DNA of 64,000 nucleotides from Thiogranum longum. GTDB lineage: Bacteria > Pseudomonadota > Gammaproteobacteria > DSM-19610. The DNA lies in the NCBI RefSeq assembly GCF_004339085.1, contig NZ_SMFX01000001.1, forward strand, positions 757,227 to 821,226, written 5' to 3'. This document shows, piece by piece, positions 51,662 to 60,635 of this stretch; position 1 is the stretch's first letter; each line of letters starts with the position of its first letter. Below the pieces are notes generated by a model. The model did no database searches. It saw nothing but the letters and a program-made list of their open reading frames with translations, and was not told the origin of the DNA. The position numbers and the translations under genes are program-made.

Positions 51662-52547
51662 ATTTCGTAGTGGCTACGTGGCCCTGGTTGGCCGCCCCAA
51701 TGTCGGCAAGTCGACCATCATGAACCACATGGTCGGTCAGAAAATCAGTATCACCTCGCGACGGCCGCAAACGACCCGTCACCGTATTCGCGGCATCAAG
51801 ACCGACGACAACGCACAGATTGTTTTCGTCGATACGCCAGGCCTGCATGCCAAACAGCCGCGTGCCATGAACCGCTACCTGAACCGCGCCGCCACCGACA
51901 GTCTGAAGGATGTTGATGTCGTGGTATTTGTCGTGGAAGGCACACGCTGGCACAAGGACGACGAATGGGTGCTGGAAAAACTCAAACACGTGCCCTGCCC
52001 GGTCATTGTCGCCATTAACAAGATCGACCGCCTGGAAGACAAGGAAGCCCTGCTCCCGTTCATGCAGGAGCTGGCGGGGCGGGGTGATTTCTCCGCCATC
52101 ATCCCGGTCTGTGCGCGACGCGGTGACCATCTCGATGAACTGGAAAAGGCCATTCACCAGCACCTGCCGGTGTCCGTGCCATTCTATCCCGAAGACCAGG
52201 TAACCGATCGCAGTGAGCGCTTTCTTGCGGCTGAGCTGGTGCGTGAAAAGTTGTTCCGTAAACTCGGTGAGGAAATCCCTTACGGTCTCACCGTGGAAAT
52301 CGAGAGCTTCAAGGAAGAAAAGAACCTGCTGACTATCCATGCGCTCATCTGGGTCGAGAAGAACAGTCAGAAACCGATCGTGATCGGACGCAAAGGTGCG
52401 CTGCTCAAGGCTGTCGGCAAGGAAGCGCGTGAAGACATGGAAAAAACCTTTGACCGGAAAGTCTTCCTGCAACTGTGGGTGAAGGTCAAGGAAGGCTGGG
52501 CGGATAACGACCGCGCCCTGCGCAGCCTGGGGTACCAGGACAACTGA
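51654..52547 (+). CDS. era: GTPase Era
   Basis: Era binds the 3' end of 16S rRNA and couples 30S maturation to growth. G1 GRPNVGKS, G3 DTPGLH and G4 NKID are visible, followed by a KH domain (about residues 200-290; FLQLWVKVKEGW). I chose the GTG at 51654 because a GGTGGG site precedes it; an ATG at 51639 adds five residues but lacks a site. Either way it overlaps the end of rnc. Confidence 0.96.
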   Translation: MTEFRSGYVALVGRPNVGKSTIMNHMVGQKISITSRRPQTTRHRIRGIKTDDNAQIVFVDTPGLHAKQPRAMNRYLNRAATDSLKDVDVVVFVVEGTRWHKDDEWVLEKLKHVPCPVIVAINKIDRLEDKEALLPFMQELAGRGDFSAIIPVCARRGDHLDELEKAIHQHLPVSVPFYPEDQVTDRSERFLAAELVREKLFRKLGEEIPYGLTVEIESFKEEKNLLTIHALIWVEKNSQKPIVIGRKGALLKAVGKEAREDMEKTFDRKVFLQLWVKVKEGWADNDRALRSLGYQDN

Positions 52548-52548
52548 T

Positions 52549-53271
52549 ATGCCGGTGGGGTCCGCATCGCGCGTCGAGCTGACGCCCGGCTTCGTGCTGC
52601 ACCAGCGGCCTTACCGGGAAACCAGTGCCTTGCTGGAAATCTTCACCCCGACACACGGCCGCGTCGGACTGGTGGCACGGGGTGTATATGCCCCAAAGTC
52701 ACGTCGGCGCGGTGAGTTACAGGCTTTCCGCGCCCTGCGCCTGTCCTGGAATGAACGTGGCGAACTGGGGACCCTGACCGGGGTTGAATCAGACGGACCG
52801 GGCGTCAGTCTGGCCGGCGCGGCACTCTACAGCGCCTTTTACCTGAATGAATTGCTGGTGCGCTTGTTGGTACGTCATGACCCCCACCCTCTATTGTATG
52901 AGCGATACCGGCAGGCACTGCAGGCACTGTCTGATCAGCCGGCCGGAATTGAGCTGACGCTACGATTGTTCGAAAAACAGTTGTTACAGGAAACCGGCTA
53001 CGGCCTGTTGCTGGACGTGGACTGTGAAACCGGTGAACCGGTGCAGGCCGACAGGTTCTACGATTATCACCTGGAAGCCGGGCCGGTGGCCTCGATCCCC
53101 GGATCGACAAAAGGTTTCCTGTTTCCGGGCTCCAGTCTCCTGGCGCTGGCACAGGAAAGTAACCTTGATGAGGTAGTACTGCGCGATGCCAAGCGACTGA
53201 TGCGGGCCGCCCTGTCCCTGTACCTTGGAGGGAAGCCTCTGAAATCACGTGAGTTATTTGTTAAAGCGTGA
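52549..53271 (+). CDS. recO: DNA repair protein RecO
   Basis: RecO anneals DNA and loads RecA with RecR in the RecF pathway. The 240-residue product has the OB-fold start (VELTPGFVLHQRPYRETSALLEIFT) at residues 9-33 and the helical C-terminal domain; no zinc-finger cysteines are present, as in other gammaproteobacterial RecO. It starts one base after era. The usual next gene, pdxJ, is displaced by the VPLPA gene. Confidence 0.95.
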   Translation: MPVGSASRVELTPGFVLHQRPYRETSALLEIFTPTHGRVGLVARGVYAPKSRRRGELQAFRALRLSWNERGELGTLTGVESDGPGVSLAGAALYSAFYLNELLVRLLVRHDPHPLLYERYRQALQALSDQPAGIELTLRLFEKQLLQETGYGLLLDVDCETGEPVQADRFYDYHLEAGPVASIPGSTKGFLFPGSSLLALAQESNLDEVVLRDAKRLMRAALSLYLGGKPLKSRELFVKA

Positions 53272-53412
53272 TGCCACGGGATGGTGGCTGTCGACATTAT
53301 TTACAATCCATATTATCCCAGCACCACCTGTAACTAATTGAAATAATTATAATTACTATCAAGTGCGGTCAAGATTTCCGTCGACCAACTTTACATACTG
53401 ATAAGTCATTTC

Positions 53413-53441
53413 TTGATTGTTAGTGCTTAACCTGTTGTTAT
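53413..53441 (+). promoter_or_regulatory. Candidate promoter of the VPLPA-CTERM gene
   Basis: TTGATT (53413-53418) and TGTTAT (53436-53441) with 17-bp spacing lie in the AT-rich 246-bp gap after recO. A weaker -24/-12-like element (GG at 53461-53462 and GC at 53473-53474) lies closer to the gene. The rest of the gap holds nothing that I recognise. Confidence 0.3.
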
Positions 53442-53517
53442 ATATATGAAATATATTTCGGGTATAGAATGTGCAATGAAACACACAAATAATGACCAAG
53501 GTGTGGGTGGAGAGAAC

Positions 53518-54081
53518 ATGAAAACGCTATTGAAGCTGGCTTTGGCCGGATTATTCTTTGGGGGAAGTGTTGCGAATGCGGCATTGGTGAATTTTACGAT
53601 TGACGGTACTGTTAACACTGATCCGTTAGTGTCCGACCCATCTTTTAACGGAACCGCGCTTGGTGATCTTACGCTATCTGCGTCTGGTCAATTTGACGAT
53701 AGCGCATTTACAGGCCCGGGCGAAGGCACCATCCTGTTTAACAATCTTTCCGGGAACAGCTTGACGATTTTGTTTGGTGGTCTGAGCTTTCTGAATTCTG
53801 CTGATGTTAATTACACCAGTACTGATCCATCGCTTGCGCCAAGATTATCACTTTCCGGTGGGGCGTTGACGGAACTGAATTATGGAGGAAATGCCGGTTC
53901 TAGCAGCTTAACTTCGGTGTTGCTTAATGTTGACGCCATCGACGACAGCTTTAATTTTGTGAATGCGACCTGGACCGGCATCACACTAACACCTACCGCA
54001 GTTCCGGTACCCGCCGCCGTCTGGCTGTTCGGTTCCGGTCTGCTGGGTCTGGTCGGTGTGGCGCGTCGCAAAGCGGCCTGA
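53518..54081 (+). CDS. Secreted protein with VPLPA/PEP-CTERM sorting signal
   Basis: A 187-residue protein with a signal peptide (cut near residue 21, VANA-ALV), a Ser/Gly/Asn-rich beta-type middle and a C-terminal sorting tag: VPVPAAVWLFGSGLLGLVGV followed by ARRKAA. This matches VPLPA-CTERM/PEP-CTERM proteins, which are cut and exported by an exosortase linked to exopolysaccharide. No exosortase is in this window. The start at 53518 follows GGAGAG. The gene has AT-rich flanks and its own terminator, so it looks inserted between recO and pdxJ. Confidence 0.85.
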   Translation: MKTLLKLALAGLFFGGSVANAALVNFTIDGTVNTDPLVSDPSFNGTALGDLTLSASGQFDDSAFTGPGEGTILFNNLSGNSLTILFGGLSFLNSADVNYTSTDPSLAPRLSLSGGALTELNYGGNAGSSSLTSVLLNVDAIDDSFNFVNATWTGITLTPTAVPVPAAVWLFGSGLLGLVGVARRKAA

Positions 54082-54102
54082 ACAGCTTTTCTGACAAGAC
54101 GC

Positions 54103-54129
54103 AAAAGGCGGCCAGTGGCCGCCTTTTTT
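54103..54129 (+). terminator. Rho-independent terminator after the VPLPA-CTERM gene
   Basis: AAAAGGCGGCC, a three-base loop AGT, GGCCGCC and a run of six Ts form a classical intrinsic terminator 22 bases after the stop codon. Confidence 0.9.
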
Positions 54130-54218
54130 GTTGCCCGGTTGCCAAATTCCTTCCAATTGCCGATCATGCGCGTCGTTTCCCGGCAGCACCGGCCATTGAC
54201 TGAACAAGGGGTTTTTCC

Positions 54219-54956
54219 ATGAGCAATATCCTGCTCGGCGTTAATATCGATCACGTCGCCACCCTGCGCCAGGCGCGCGGTACGCGCTACCCGGATCCCG
54301 TACAGGCCGCCATCGAGTCGGAGCAGGCAGGCGCCGACAGTATCACCCTGCACCTGCGCGAGGACCGTCGTCACATCCAGGACCGTGATGTGGAGATGCT
54401 GAAAGATATCCTGCAAACGCGCATGAACCTGGAAATGGCCGTGACGGACGAGATGCTGGCCATCGCTTCCCGTATCCGGCCGGCCGATTGTTGCCTGGTG
54501 CCGGAACGGCGTGAGGAACTGACGACCGAAGGCGGGCTGGATGTAGCCGGGCAGGTGGATCGTATGCAGGATGCCTGCACACAACTGGCCGAAGCCGGTG
54601 TGCGGGTGTCATTGTTTATCGATGCCGACCCGGTGCAGGTGGATGCAGCCAGGGTCGTAGGTGCACCCTGTATTGAGATACATACCGGACATTTTGCCGA
54701 TGCCACCACGCCGGAGGCCGCGGAGAAAGAGTTGGAGCGTATCCGTGCCGCTGTTCAGCTGGGTGAGAATACCGGCTTGCAGGTCAATGCCGGTCATGGC
54801 CTGCACTATCACAATGTGCGGCCAATAGCGGCGCTTCCCGCCATACGTGAGTTGAATATCGGTCACGCTATTATTGCGCGCGCGGTCTTTACCGGGCTGG
54901 GCAATGCGGTACGGGAAATGAAACAGCTGATGCTGCTGGCAGCACGGGAACGTTAG
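54219..54956 (+). CDS. pdxJ: Pyridoxine 5'-phosphate synthase
   Basis: PdxJ condenses 3-amino-2-oxopropyl phosphate with deoxyxylulose-5-phosphate to give PNP. The 245-residue barrel begins [18 protein letters not shown], the family start; [12 protein letters not shown] near residue 48 and [11 protein letters not shown] near 190 are conserved. It is convergent with the GGDEF gene, overlapping by four bases. acpS, usually next, is not here. Confidence 0.97.
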   Translation: MSNILLGVNIDHVATLRQARGTRYPDPVQAAIESEQAGADSITLHLREDRRHIQDRDVEMLKDILQTRMNLEMAVTDEMLAIASRIRPADCCLVPERREELTTEGGLDVAGQVDRMQDACTQLAEAGVRVSLFIDADPVQVDAARVVGAPCIEIHTGHFADATTPEAAEKELERIRAAVQLGENTGLQVNAGHGLHYHNVRPIAALPAIRELNIGHAIIARAVFTGLGNAVREMKQLMLLAARER

Positions 54957-55921
54957 CGGAACAGCTGCGGGCCAAGGTGTGATGACTTGGAGGTGTACAT
55001 GGCTTCGTCCGAGCACCGCAGCAGGGTTGCCGGGTCGCTCCCGTGGTCAGGGTACAGGGAAATCCCGATACTGGCGGAGATATTGATTTTCTTTCCAAGC
55101 ACACTGAACGGTTGTCTCAGTGCGCTGTCCAGCTTGCCGGCGGCCGCGAGCGCATCCTCGGCACCCTTGATCTGTTCCAGCGAAACAATAAACTCGTCAC
55201 CACCGATCCTTGAAACCGTGTCCGACTGGCGCATGGTATCGCGCAGTCGTTTTGCGACGGCCTGTAACAGGCAGTCGCCGGTTTCATGTCCGTAGTGGTC
55301 GTTGATGGGTTTGAAGTCATCGAGGTCCAGGTACACCACTCCCAGTTTGCGCTGGTAACGTTCCGCGCGGGCGATACCTGCACTCAGCCGGTCATTTAGC
55401 AGCGTGCGATTTGGCAGATCGGTGAGTTCATCGTGGCGCGCGGCATGCGCCAGTTGTTCCTCGGCGCGTAATCGTTCGCTCAAATTGTGTGCGACGAGCG
55501 TGTACAGATGTTGTCCGGAAAAGGTGGTTTGTGACAGCGATACTTCAGCCGGGAAACGATCCCCGTTTTTACGCTTGCAGACAATGTTACCCGTGTTGAA
55601 ACCTATGTGGTTGTCGCGGGCGATTCGTGTCAGCACACTCAGGCGGTGTTTTTCCTTGCTACGGAAGCGTGGACACAGGAGGTGTTGTACCCGGGTGCCT
55701 GTAACTTCCTTCTGGTCATAGCCAAACATCCTCTCGGCGCCCTGGTTGAAAATGAGAATTCGGCAATCTTCATCGATGCAGATAATAGCTTCGTGGGTGA
55801 TATGCAGAAGACGTACATAGCGACCCGCCTGTCGAATCAGCCTTTCGGCGGCGGCACGTTCTTCCTTCCCTGTGGATGATTCGTCCTGATGACCAGCGTG
55901 CGGGTTATCTTTATCAATCAT
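54953..55921 (-). CDS. PAS domain-containing diguanylate cyclase
   Basis: The 322-residue product has a PAS sensor domain (about 38-150; [23 protein letters not shown]) and a GGDEF domain (about 155-315). The active site is intact as GGDEF at residues 230-234. An RxxD inhibitory site (RQSD, 221-224) lies exactly five residues before it, so product inhibition by c-di-GMP is expected. There are no membrane segments, so the signal is cytoplasmic. No partner gene is nearby. Confidence 0.93.
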   Translation of the reverse strand: MIDKDNPHAGHQDESSTGKEERAAAERLIRQAGRYVRLLHITHEAIICIDEDCRILIFNQGAERMFGYDQKEVTGTRVQHLLCPRFRSKEKHRLSVLTRIARDNHIGFNTGNIVCKRKNGDRFPAEVSLSQTTFSGQHLYTLVAHNLSERLRAEEQLAHAARHDELTDLPNRTLLNDRLSAGIARAERYQRKLGVVYLDLDDFKPINDHYGHETGDCLLQAVAKRLRDTMRQSDTVSRIGGDEFIVSLEQIKGAEDALAAAGKLDSALRQPFSVLGKKINISASIGISLYPDHGSDPATLLRCSDEAMYTSKSSHLGPQLFR

Positions 55922-55983
55922 TGACTTATCTTTTGTGCGTCACTGCCGCAGCAGCGCGCGTAAGGCCCGTCTACACTCAGACT

Positions 55984-55996
55984 AGCATAGTATGCT
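55984..55996. promoter_or_regulatory. Small perfect palindrome upstream of cysM and the GGDEF gene
   Basis: AGCATA-G-TATGCT lies in the 244-bp divergent gap between the GGDEF gene and cysM, about 170 bp before cysM. It has the form of a dimeric operator, but no regulator can be assigned. The rest of the gap shows nothing clear. Confidence 0.3.
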
Positions 55997-56165
55997 GTTA
56001 TGGCCAGTTATATTCGGGAGGTACGCGACCTGTTTACACCCTACTGTATCTACCGTTCAGGTGGTTGTGGACATATCGCTATTTTCACTACCCGCAAAAG
56101 CCCACTTTCAGCCATAATGCCCGCTTCATACGAGGTTGGCGGGTTCCGCCTGACAGGAAGTATTA

Positions 56166-57056
56166 ATGGATTTCCCCACCATAGAACAGTTTATCGGTGC
56201 TACGCCACTGGTGCAGTTACAGCGTCTGCCGGGAGCTACCCGTAACCGGATACTGGTGAAGCTGGAAGGTAACAACCCGGCTGGATCGGTCAAGGACCGG
56301 CCTGCGCTGAGCATGGTTCAGCAGGCCGAGGCGCGCGGCGAAATCAAGCCGGGCGACACCCTCATCGAGGCAACCAGTGGTAATACCGGTATCGCCCTTG
56401 CCATGGTGGCGGCCATGAAAGGTTACCGTATGGTACTGATTATGCCGGACAACATGAGTGTTGAACGCCGCAAGGTCATGAAGGCGTTTGGCGCCGAGAT
56501 TATTCCTGTTACGCGCGAACAAAGCATGGAAGGCGCGCGTGACCTTGCCAAGCAGATGGAAGCCGAAGGCAAGGGCAAGGTGCTCGACCAGTTTTCCAAC
56601 CCGGATAACCCGCGTGCCCATTATGAAACCACGGGGCCGGAAATCTGGAAAGACACACACGGCCGTATCACGCACTTCGTCAGCGCTATGGGTACCACGG
56701 GTACCATCATGGGCACCTCGCACTATCTCAAGGAGCAGAACCCTGATGTGCGCATTGTCGGCGTGCAACCCGTGGAAGGGGCCTCTATACCCGGTATCCG
56801 CCGTTGGCCAAAGGAATACTTGCCAAGTATTTTTGAAGCCAGTCGTGTGGACGAAACCATTGATGTAAGTCAGCAAGCAGCAGAACAGACAACACTGGCA
56901 CTGGCGGCGCAGGAGGGAATATTTTGCGGCATTTCTTCCGGCGGAGCGGTTGCAGCCGCGCTGCAACTCAGTGCACAGGTCGAAAACGCTGTCATTGTCG
57001 CTATTATCTGCGATCGTGGTGACAGGTACCTGTCGACAGGTGTGTTTCCTGAATGA
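56166..57056 (+). CDS. cysM: Cysteine synthase B
   Basis: CysM makes cysteine from O-acetylserine with sulfide or thiosulfate. The 296-residue PLP enzyme has the cofactor lysine K43 in NPAGSVKDR and the phosphate loop TSGNTG at 70-75. The SAMGTTGTIMG segment near 178 also matches. The length and the RRWPKEYLPSIF segment favour CysM over CysK. A good AGGAAG site precedes the ATG. Confidence 0.94.
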   Translation: MDFPTIEQFIGATPLVQLQRLPGATRNRILVKLEGNNPAGSVKDRPALSMVQQAEARGEIKPGDTLIEATSGNTGIALAMVAAMKGYRMVLIMPDNMSVERRKVMKAFGAEIIPVTREQSMEGARDLAKQMEAEGKGKVLDQFSNPDNPRAHYETTGPEIWKDTHGRITHFVSAMGTTGTIMGTSHYLKEQNPDVRIVGVQPVEGASIPGIRRWPKEYLPSIFEASRVDETIDVSQQAAEQTTLALAAQEGIFCGISSGGAVAAALQLSAQVENAVIVAIICDRGDRYLSTGVFPE

Positions 57057-57099
57057 GGCCTGTTGAGCATCAGAATGTTAAACCCGGACGCGTGGCGGT

Positions 57100-57822
57100 A
57101 TGAGTAATCGAATACAGCTGAGTGATCAAGCAAGGAACGACGCGCTGGTTTTCATGCGTGAGTCCATTCTGTTCCAGAAACTGGATGAAGGGCAACTGGA
57201 TACCATTGTACAAAGTACCCAGGCTGCATCACTGGATGAAGGTCAGGTACTGTTCGAGCAGGAGCGTCCGGCGAGTGAGATTTTTATGCTGGAGTCCGGT
57301 CAGATAAAGCTGGCGCGCCTGTCACCCGAAGGCCATGAGAAGGTGATTGATCTTATTACGCCCGGTAGTACTTTTGCTGAAGCGATTATGTTTTCACTGC
57401 AACCGCTGTACCCGGTAACGGCGACCGCGCTACAGGCCAGCCAGGTACTGTGCTTCGATGCCGGTATATACACCGATATCCTTCACCAGTCGACAGAGGC
57501 CTGTTTTTCCATCATGGCGCAGATGAGTCGCCGGCTGCACTGGCAGATTGCCGAGATCGATCGCCTGACGCTGCACAATGCGACCTTTCGTGTGGTGGCC
57601 TATCTGCTCGACCAGGTGCCCAGTACAGACCGTGGAGCATCGCGTGTTCAGCTGAATATTCCCAAGCACGTTATTGCCTCACGCCTGTCTATAACGCCGG
57701 AAACCCTGTCGCGCACGTTTTCGAAACTGAACCGTGACGGCCTGATTGATATTGATGATAGCGGGATGGTGCTGCGGGATGTTGGCCAGTTGCGGAATTA
57801 TGCCAGGGGAGGGAATGCGTAA
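57100..57822 (+). CDS. Crp/Fnr-family regulator, Dnr-like
   Basis: The 240-residue product has a cyclic-nucleotide-binding-like sensor domain (about residues 22-140) and a C-terminal winged helix-turn-helix. The recognition helix ETLSRTF has the E-xx-SR pattern of FNR-type regulators, which read TTGAT-N4-ATCAA. It lacks the FNR cysteine cluster, so it is not an oxygen-sensing Fe-S protein. That combination, next to nor genes, fits the Dnr group, which senses NO through heme. It is convergent with norD. Confidence 0.85.
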   Translation: MSNRIQLSDQARNDALVFMRESILFQKLDEGQLDTIVQSTQAASLDEGQVLFEQERPASEIFMLESGQIKLARLSPEGHEKVIDLITPGSTFAEAIMFSLQPLYPVTATALQASQVLCFDAGIYTDILHQSTEACFSIMAQMSRRLHWQIAEIDRLTLHNATFRVVAYLLDQVPSTDRGASRVQLNIPKHVIASRLSITPETLSRTFSKLNRDGLIDIDDSGMVLRDVGQLRNYARGGNA

Positions 57823-57828
57823 TTCATG

Positions 57829-59673
57829 CTATTCGCTGGTCAGGCGTGCATACAACAGCGGCAATTTTGACGGAAGTTCGCTGGCATTGCGCACCAGGAT
57901 ATAGGACGCGCTGCCAAACAGGTAAGGCAGGTAATCACCGGCCTTCTCGTCAATGGTGACACAGAAAGGGCGCACGCCACGCTCCAGTGCTTCGTGCACG
58001 GCCTTGCGTGTATCTTCCACGCCATAACGACCCTCATACTTGTCCAGGTCATTGGGTTTGCCATCCGTGAGCAACAGTAACAGCTTTTGCCGGGACGGCT
58101 CCCTGTCTATCAGGTTGGTGGCATGGCGAATGGCGGCACCCATGCGTGTGTAGTAGCCCGGTCGTATGGCCTGTATACGGCCACGAACCTGGTTGTCGTA
58201 GTGCGATGTAAAGTCTTTCAGTACATGGAAGCGGACGTGGTCACGTCGACGCGAGGAGAATCCATACAGGGCAAAGCGGTCACCGGTTGCCTGCAAGGCT
58301 TCGGAAAACAGGAACAGGCTGTCACGGATCACGTCGATGATACGTTGTTTATTATTGACATGTGCATCGGTCGACAGTGACAGGTCGGCGAGCAGCAGGC
58401 AGGAAAGATCGCGCTCGGCATTTTCAAAACGGCGGTAGAGGCTGGCCTCGGTGCTTTTAATGCCCCGCAAGCGGTCTGTTGCATGGTCGATCAGGGCATT
58501 AAGGTCCAGCTCACTGCCGTCGGCCTGGGCATTCAGCCACTGGCGTTTTGGTTTGAAGGCCTCGAATAGCCTGCGCAGGCGTCGTGCCTTGAGCTGGAGG
58601 TGTTGCGGCAGGGGGGATGGCTCCGCGTCACGTGCCTGCATGCGTTGCAGGCGGCAGTGATCCGGTTGCAGTATCTGTTTACGATAGTCCCATTCGGGCA
58701 GGGCAATACCCTCACCGAGGTAAAGATCGTCGTTGTCCTCCGGGGGCAGGTCGAGATCAAAGCGCAGGCGTGAAGCCACACGGCCACGGTCATGCGCTAC
58801 ACTGACCACCTCCATATCTTCCAGAGCCGAACCGGCGTCTTCATCCTCGTTTTCTTCCGTAGTGCGATCGACATTGACAAACTCAGCACGGGTAAACAGG
58901 CTTTCCAGCCGGAACGCCAGCAGGCCGCCTTTACCCTCCGGTGTATCGACACGTTCGCCGCGGCGGCGTTTACCGGAATCGACCTGTTCGCTGTGTTGTT
59001 GCTGTGTATCCTCATCGCTGTTGTCATCTTCCCGGGCCGGCGGAGATCCTGCAGCGGTAAGCGGTGGGTCGGGGTGTAGCCACAGGGGAACCGGCAGTGG
59101 TGAGACGGCCGCAGGAGGAAGTGGTGCGGTAACATCCTGCGGCTGTAGCAGGGCATGCCGGATCGCCCGTTCCTGTTCGGCTTCGTCATTTTTAAGCTTG
59201 CGGGGATCGGGCCGTTGTTCGAGGTGTGCCTCGACCAGTCGCTGGTAACGCTTTCTCAGCCCGGGGTGGGATACCAGCAGTGTGGTACTGGCCGCTGCAT
59301 TTTCCTGTAGCCATTCGCCGTGCTGTTGCGTGCTGCGTGCGGCCAGTGCCGCCAGCCACAGGTACAGCTCGCGATTGAGTGTGCGCTCGGGAAACCAGGC
59401 AATGCGTGCCGGCAGGCGCAGGGTGTCTTCATCGCGCCAGGCCAGTTCAGTGCGGTCGTTACTGCCCGCGATACGGCTGAGCAGGCTTCTGCGTGCGCCG
59501 GTTTCGGTTTGGTTAGCGGTTTCGATACGCAAGCCGCCATCACCGCCCAGCGCCCTGAACAGCATTGCAGCCGGGCGACGGATTTCATCGAGGCTGACAG
59601 CGGCTTGCGGGTATGTTTGCCGCGCCGCGCGGGTAATCATGTTGTGCCACAGCTGGCCGACCCATTCCTCCAT
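57829..59673 (-). CDS. norD: Nitric oxide reductase activation protein NorD
   Basis: NorD is a cytoplasmic VWA protein that works with the NorQ ATPase to activate NO reductase, probably in iron insertion. The 614-residue product (start MEEWVGQLWHNM, five bases after the upstream gene) has a variable acidic middle and a C-terminal VWA domain with the MIDAS motif DLSLST near residue 428, plus LLLLLTDGKPND. A longer in-frame start would overlap the upstream gene by 34 bases and adds unconserved residues. Confidence 0.95.
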   Translation of the reverse strand: MEEWVGQLWHNMITRAARQTYPQAAVSLDEIRRPAAMLFRALGGDGGLRIETANQTETGARRSLLSRIAGSNDRTELAWRDEDTLRLPARIAWFPERTLNRELYLWLAALAARSTQQHGEWLQENAAASTTLLVSHPGLRKRYQRLVEAHLEQRPDPRKLKNDEAEQERAIRHALLQPQDVTAPLPPAAVSPLPVPLWLHPDPPLTAAGSPPAREDDNSDEDTQQQHSEQVDSGKRRRGERVDTPEGKGGLLAFRLESLFTRAEFVNVDRTTEENEDEDAGSALEDMEVVSVAHDRGRVASRLRFDLDLPPEDNDDLYLGEGIALPEWDYRKQILQPDHCRLQRMQARDAEPSPLPQHLQLKARRLRRLFEAFKPKRQWLNAQADGSELDLNALIDHATDRLRGIKSTEASLYRRFENAERDLSCLLLADLSLSTDAHVNNKQRIIDVIRDSLFLFSEALQATGDRFALYGFSSRRRDHVRFHVLKDFTSHYDNQVRGRIQAIRPGYYTRMGAAIRHATNLIDREPSRQKLLLLLTDGKPNDLDKYEGRYGVEDTRKAVHEALERGVRPFCVTIDEKAGDYLPYLFGSASYILVRNASELPSKLPLLYARLTSE

Positions 59674-59678
59674 CGCGT

Positions 59679-60635
59679 TCAGCCGCCGTCCGTTGGTACT
59701 TTGGGGAAGCAACTGGCCGGCACATCGGGACGACGCCCGAAGTCACGCTCGGAAACGTCCAGCGCACACTGGCCGTCCAGCATGGTCAGCAGGCCAGGTT
59801 TCCCCTTTGGCAGGTTGACCCGCTCACAGGCCTGTACGCACTGCTGGCACTGGGTGCAGGTAAACATTTTTCGTTTGATCTGGCGTGGTTGCAGGCGCAT
59901 CGGGCAGGCATGCTCACAGGAAGCGTCGCAGCTCGCGCAGTCCGCGGCACGGGCGCGGTTAAAGCCGACCACCAGAGCTTTGTGGTTGGCCATCCACACC
60001 AGGCTCTGGAACAGGCCCACGGCGCAACCGTAGCGGCAGAACAGGTGGCGGGCAAAACTGAATTCAATCGTCAGCAGCAAGGTGGCAGCCGTGATAAAAA
60101 TAAACTGGTTGCGGGTCAGTTCACCGCGTACCAGATTCCCCCAGACTTCGTCCGGTGGCAGCAGGTATGTCAGAAAAGTCACCGCCCACAGTAACGAGAA
60201 GCCAGCGATCGCCAGCATAACCGCTACCCATGCCGTTTTACGCGGGTGAATTTCCGTACCATCCCGTTGCACCTCCGGCAACGGCTCGCGCTGCCACAGG
60301 GTCACTTTTCCGCTGGCACGTCGCATCAGGCTGTTAATGGCCTCGACCACGGAGAAGTGCGGGCATAGCCAGCCACAATAGAGTCGCCCGTAACGCCACG
60401 ACAGCCACAGGCCGAAACCGATCAGGGTCAGCAGTGGTACGAAGACACGCAATACAAGATTGACACTGGCCTGCACGGTGCCGGCATCATGCACGCCGAG
60501 TGTCCAGGGCATACCGAGGAAAATAAAGTGCCCCTGGTAGAGGTCCAGGCGAAAAAGATCCAGCGGTGGTGCCAGCACAAACAGGGCAAAGAAGGCGCTG
60601 CGCCAGAACAGCCTTTGTCGTTGTGTGCGGTTCAT
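59679..60635 (-). CDS. 4Fe-4S polyferredoxin, CcoG/NapH-like membrane protein
   Basis: A 318-residue protein with about five membrane helices and several cysteine motifs: CGWLCPHF (C87, C91), CRYGC (C200, C204) and a cytoplasmic ferredoxin region with C233, C236, C240, C244 and C260, C263, C266, C270. The last eight would hold two [4Fe-4S] clusters. The layout resembles CcoG/RdxA and NapH, which pass electrons or help copper/heme centres. Its place between norQ and norD suggests a role in NO reductase assembly or electron supply; this is inference. It overlaps the preceding gene by four bases. Confidence 0.88.
   Translation of the reverse strand: MNRTQRQRLFWRSAFFALFVLAPPLDLFRLDLYQGHFIFLGMPWTLGVHDAGTVQASVNLVLRVFVPLLTLIGFGLWLSWRYGRLYCGWLCPHFSVVEAINSLMRRASGKVTLWQREPLPEVQRDGTEIHPRKTAWVAVMLAIAGFSLLWAVTFLTYLLPPDEVWGNLVRGELTRNQFIFITAATLLLTIEFSFARHLFCRYGCAVGLFQSLVWMANHKALVVGFNRARAADCASCDASCEHACPMRLQPRQIKRKMFTCTQCQQCVQACERVNLPKGKPGLLTMLDGQCALDVSERDFGRRPDVPASCFPKVPTDGG

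Noticed and set aside
53272-54218. Mobile element carrying the VPLPA gene
   Set aside because: No transposase, terminal repeats or target duplications are visible; AT-rich flanks alone do not show transposition.
57061-57076. Possible FNR/Dnr box before the Dnr-like gene
   Set aside because: TTGAG-CATC-AGAAT keeps only the left half of TTGAT-N4-ATCAA; the right half is too poor.
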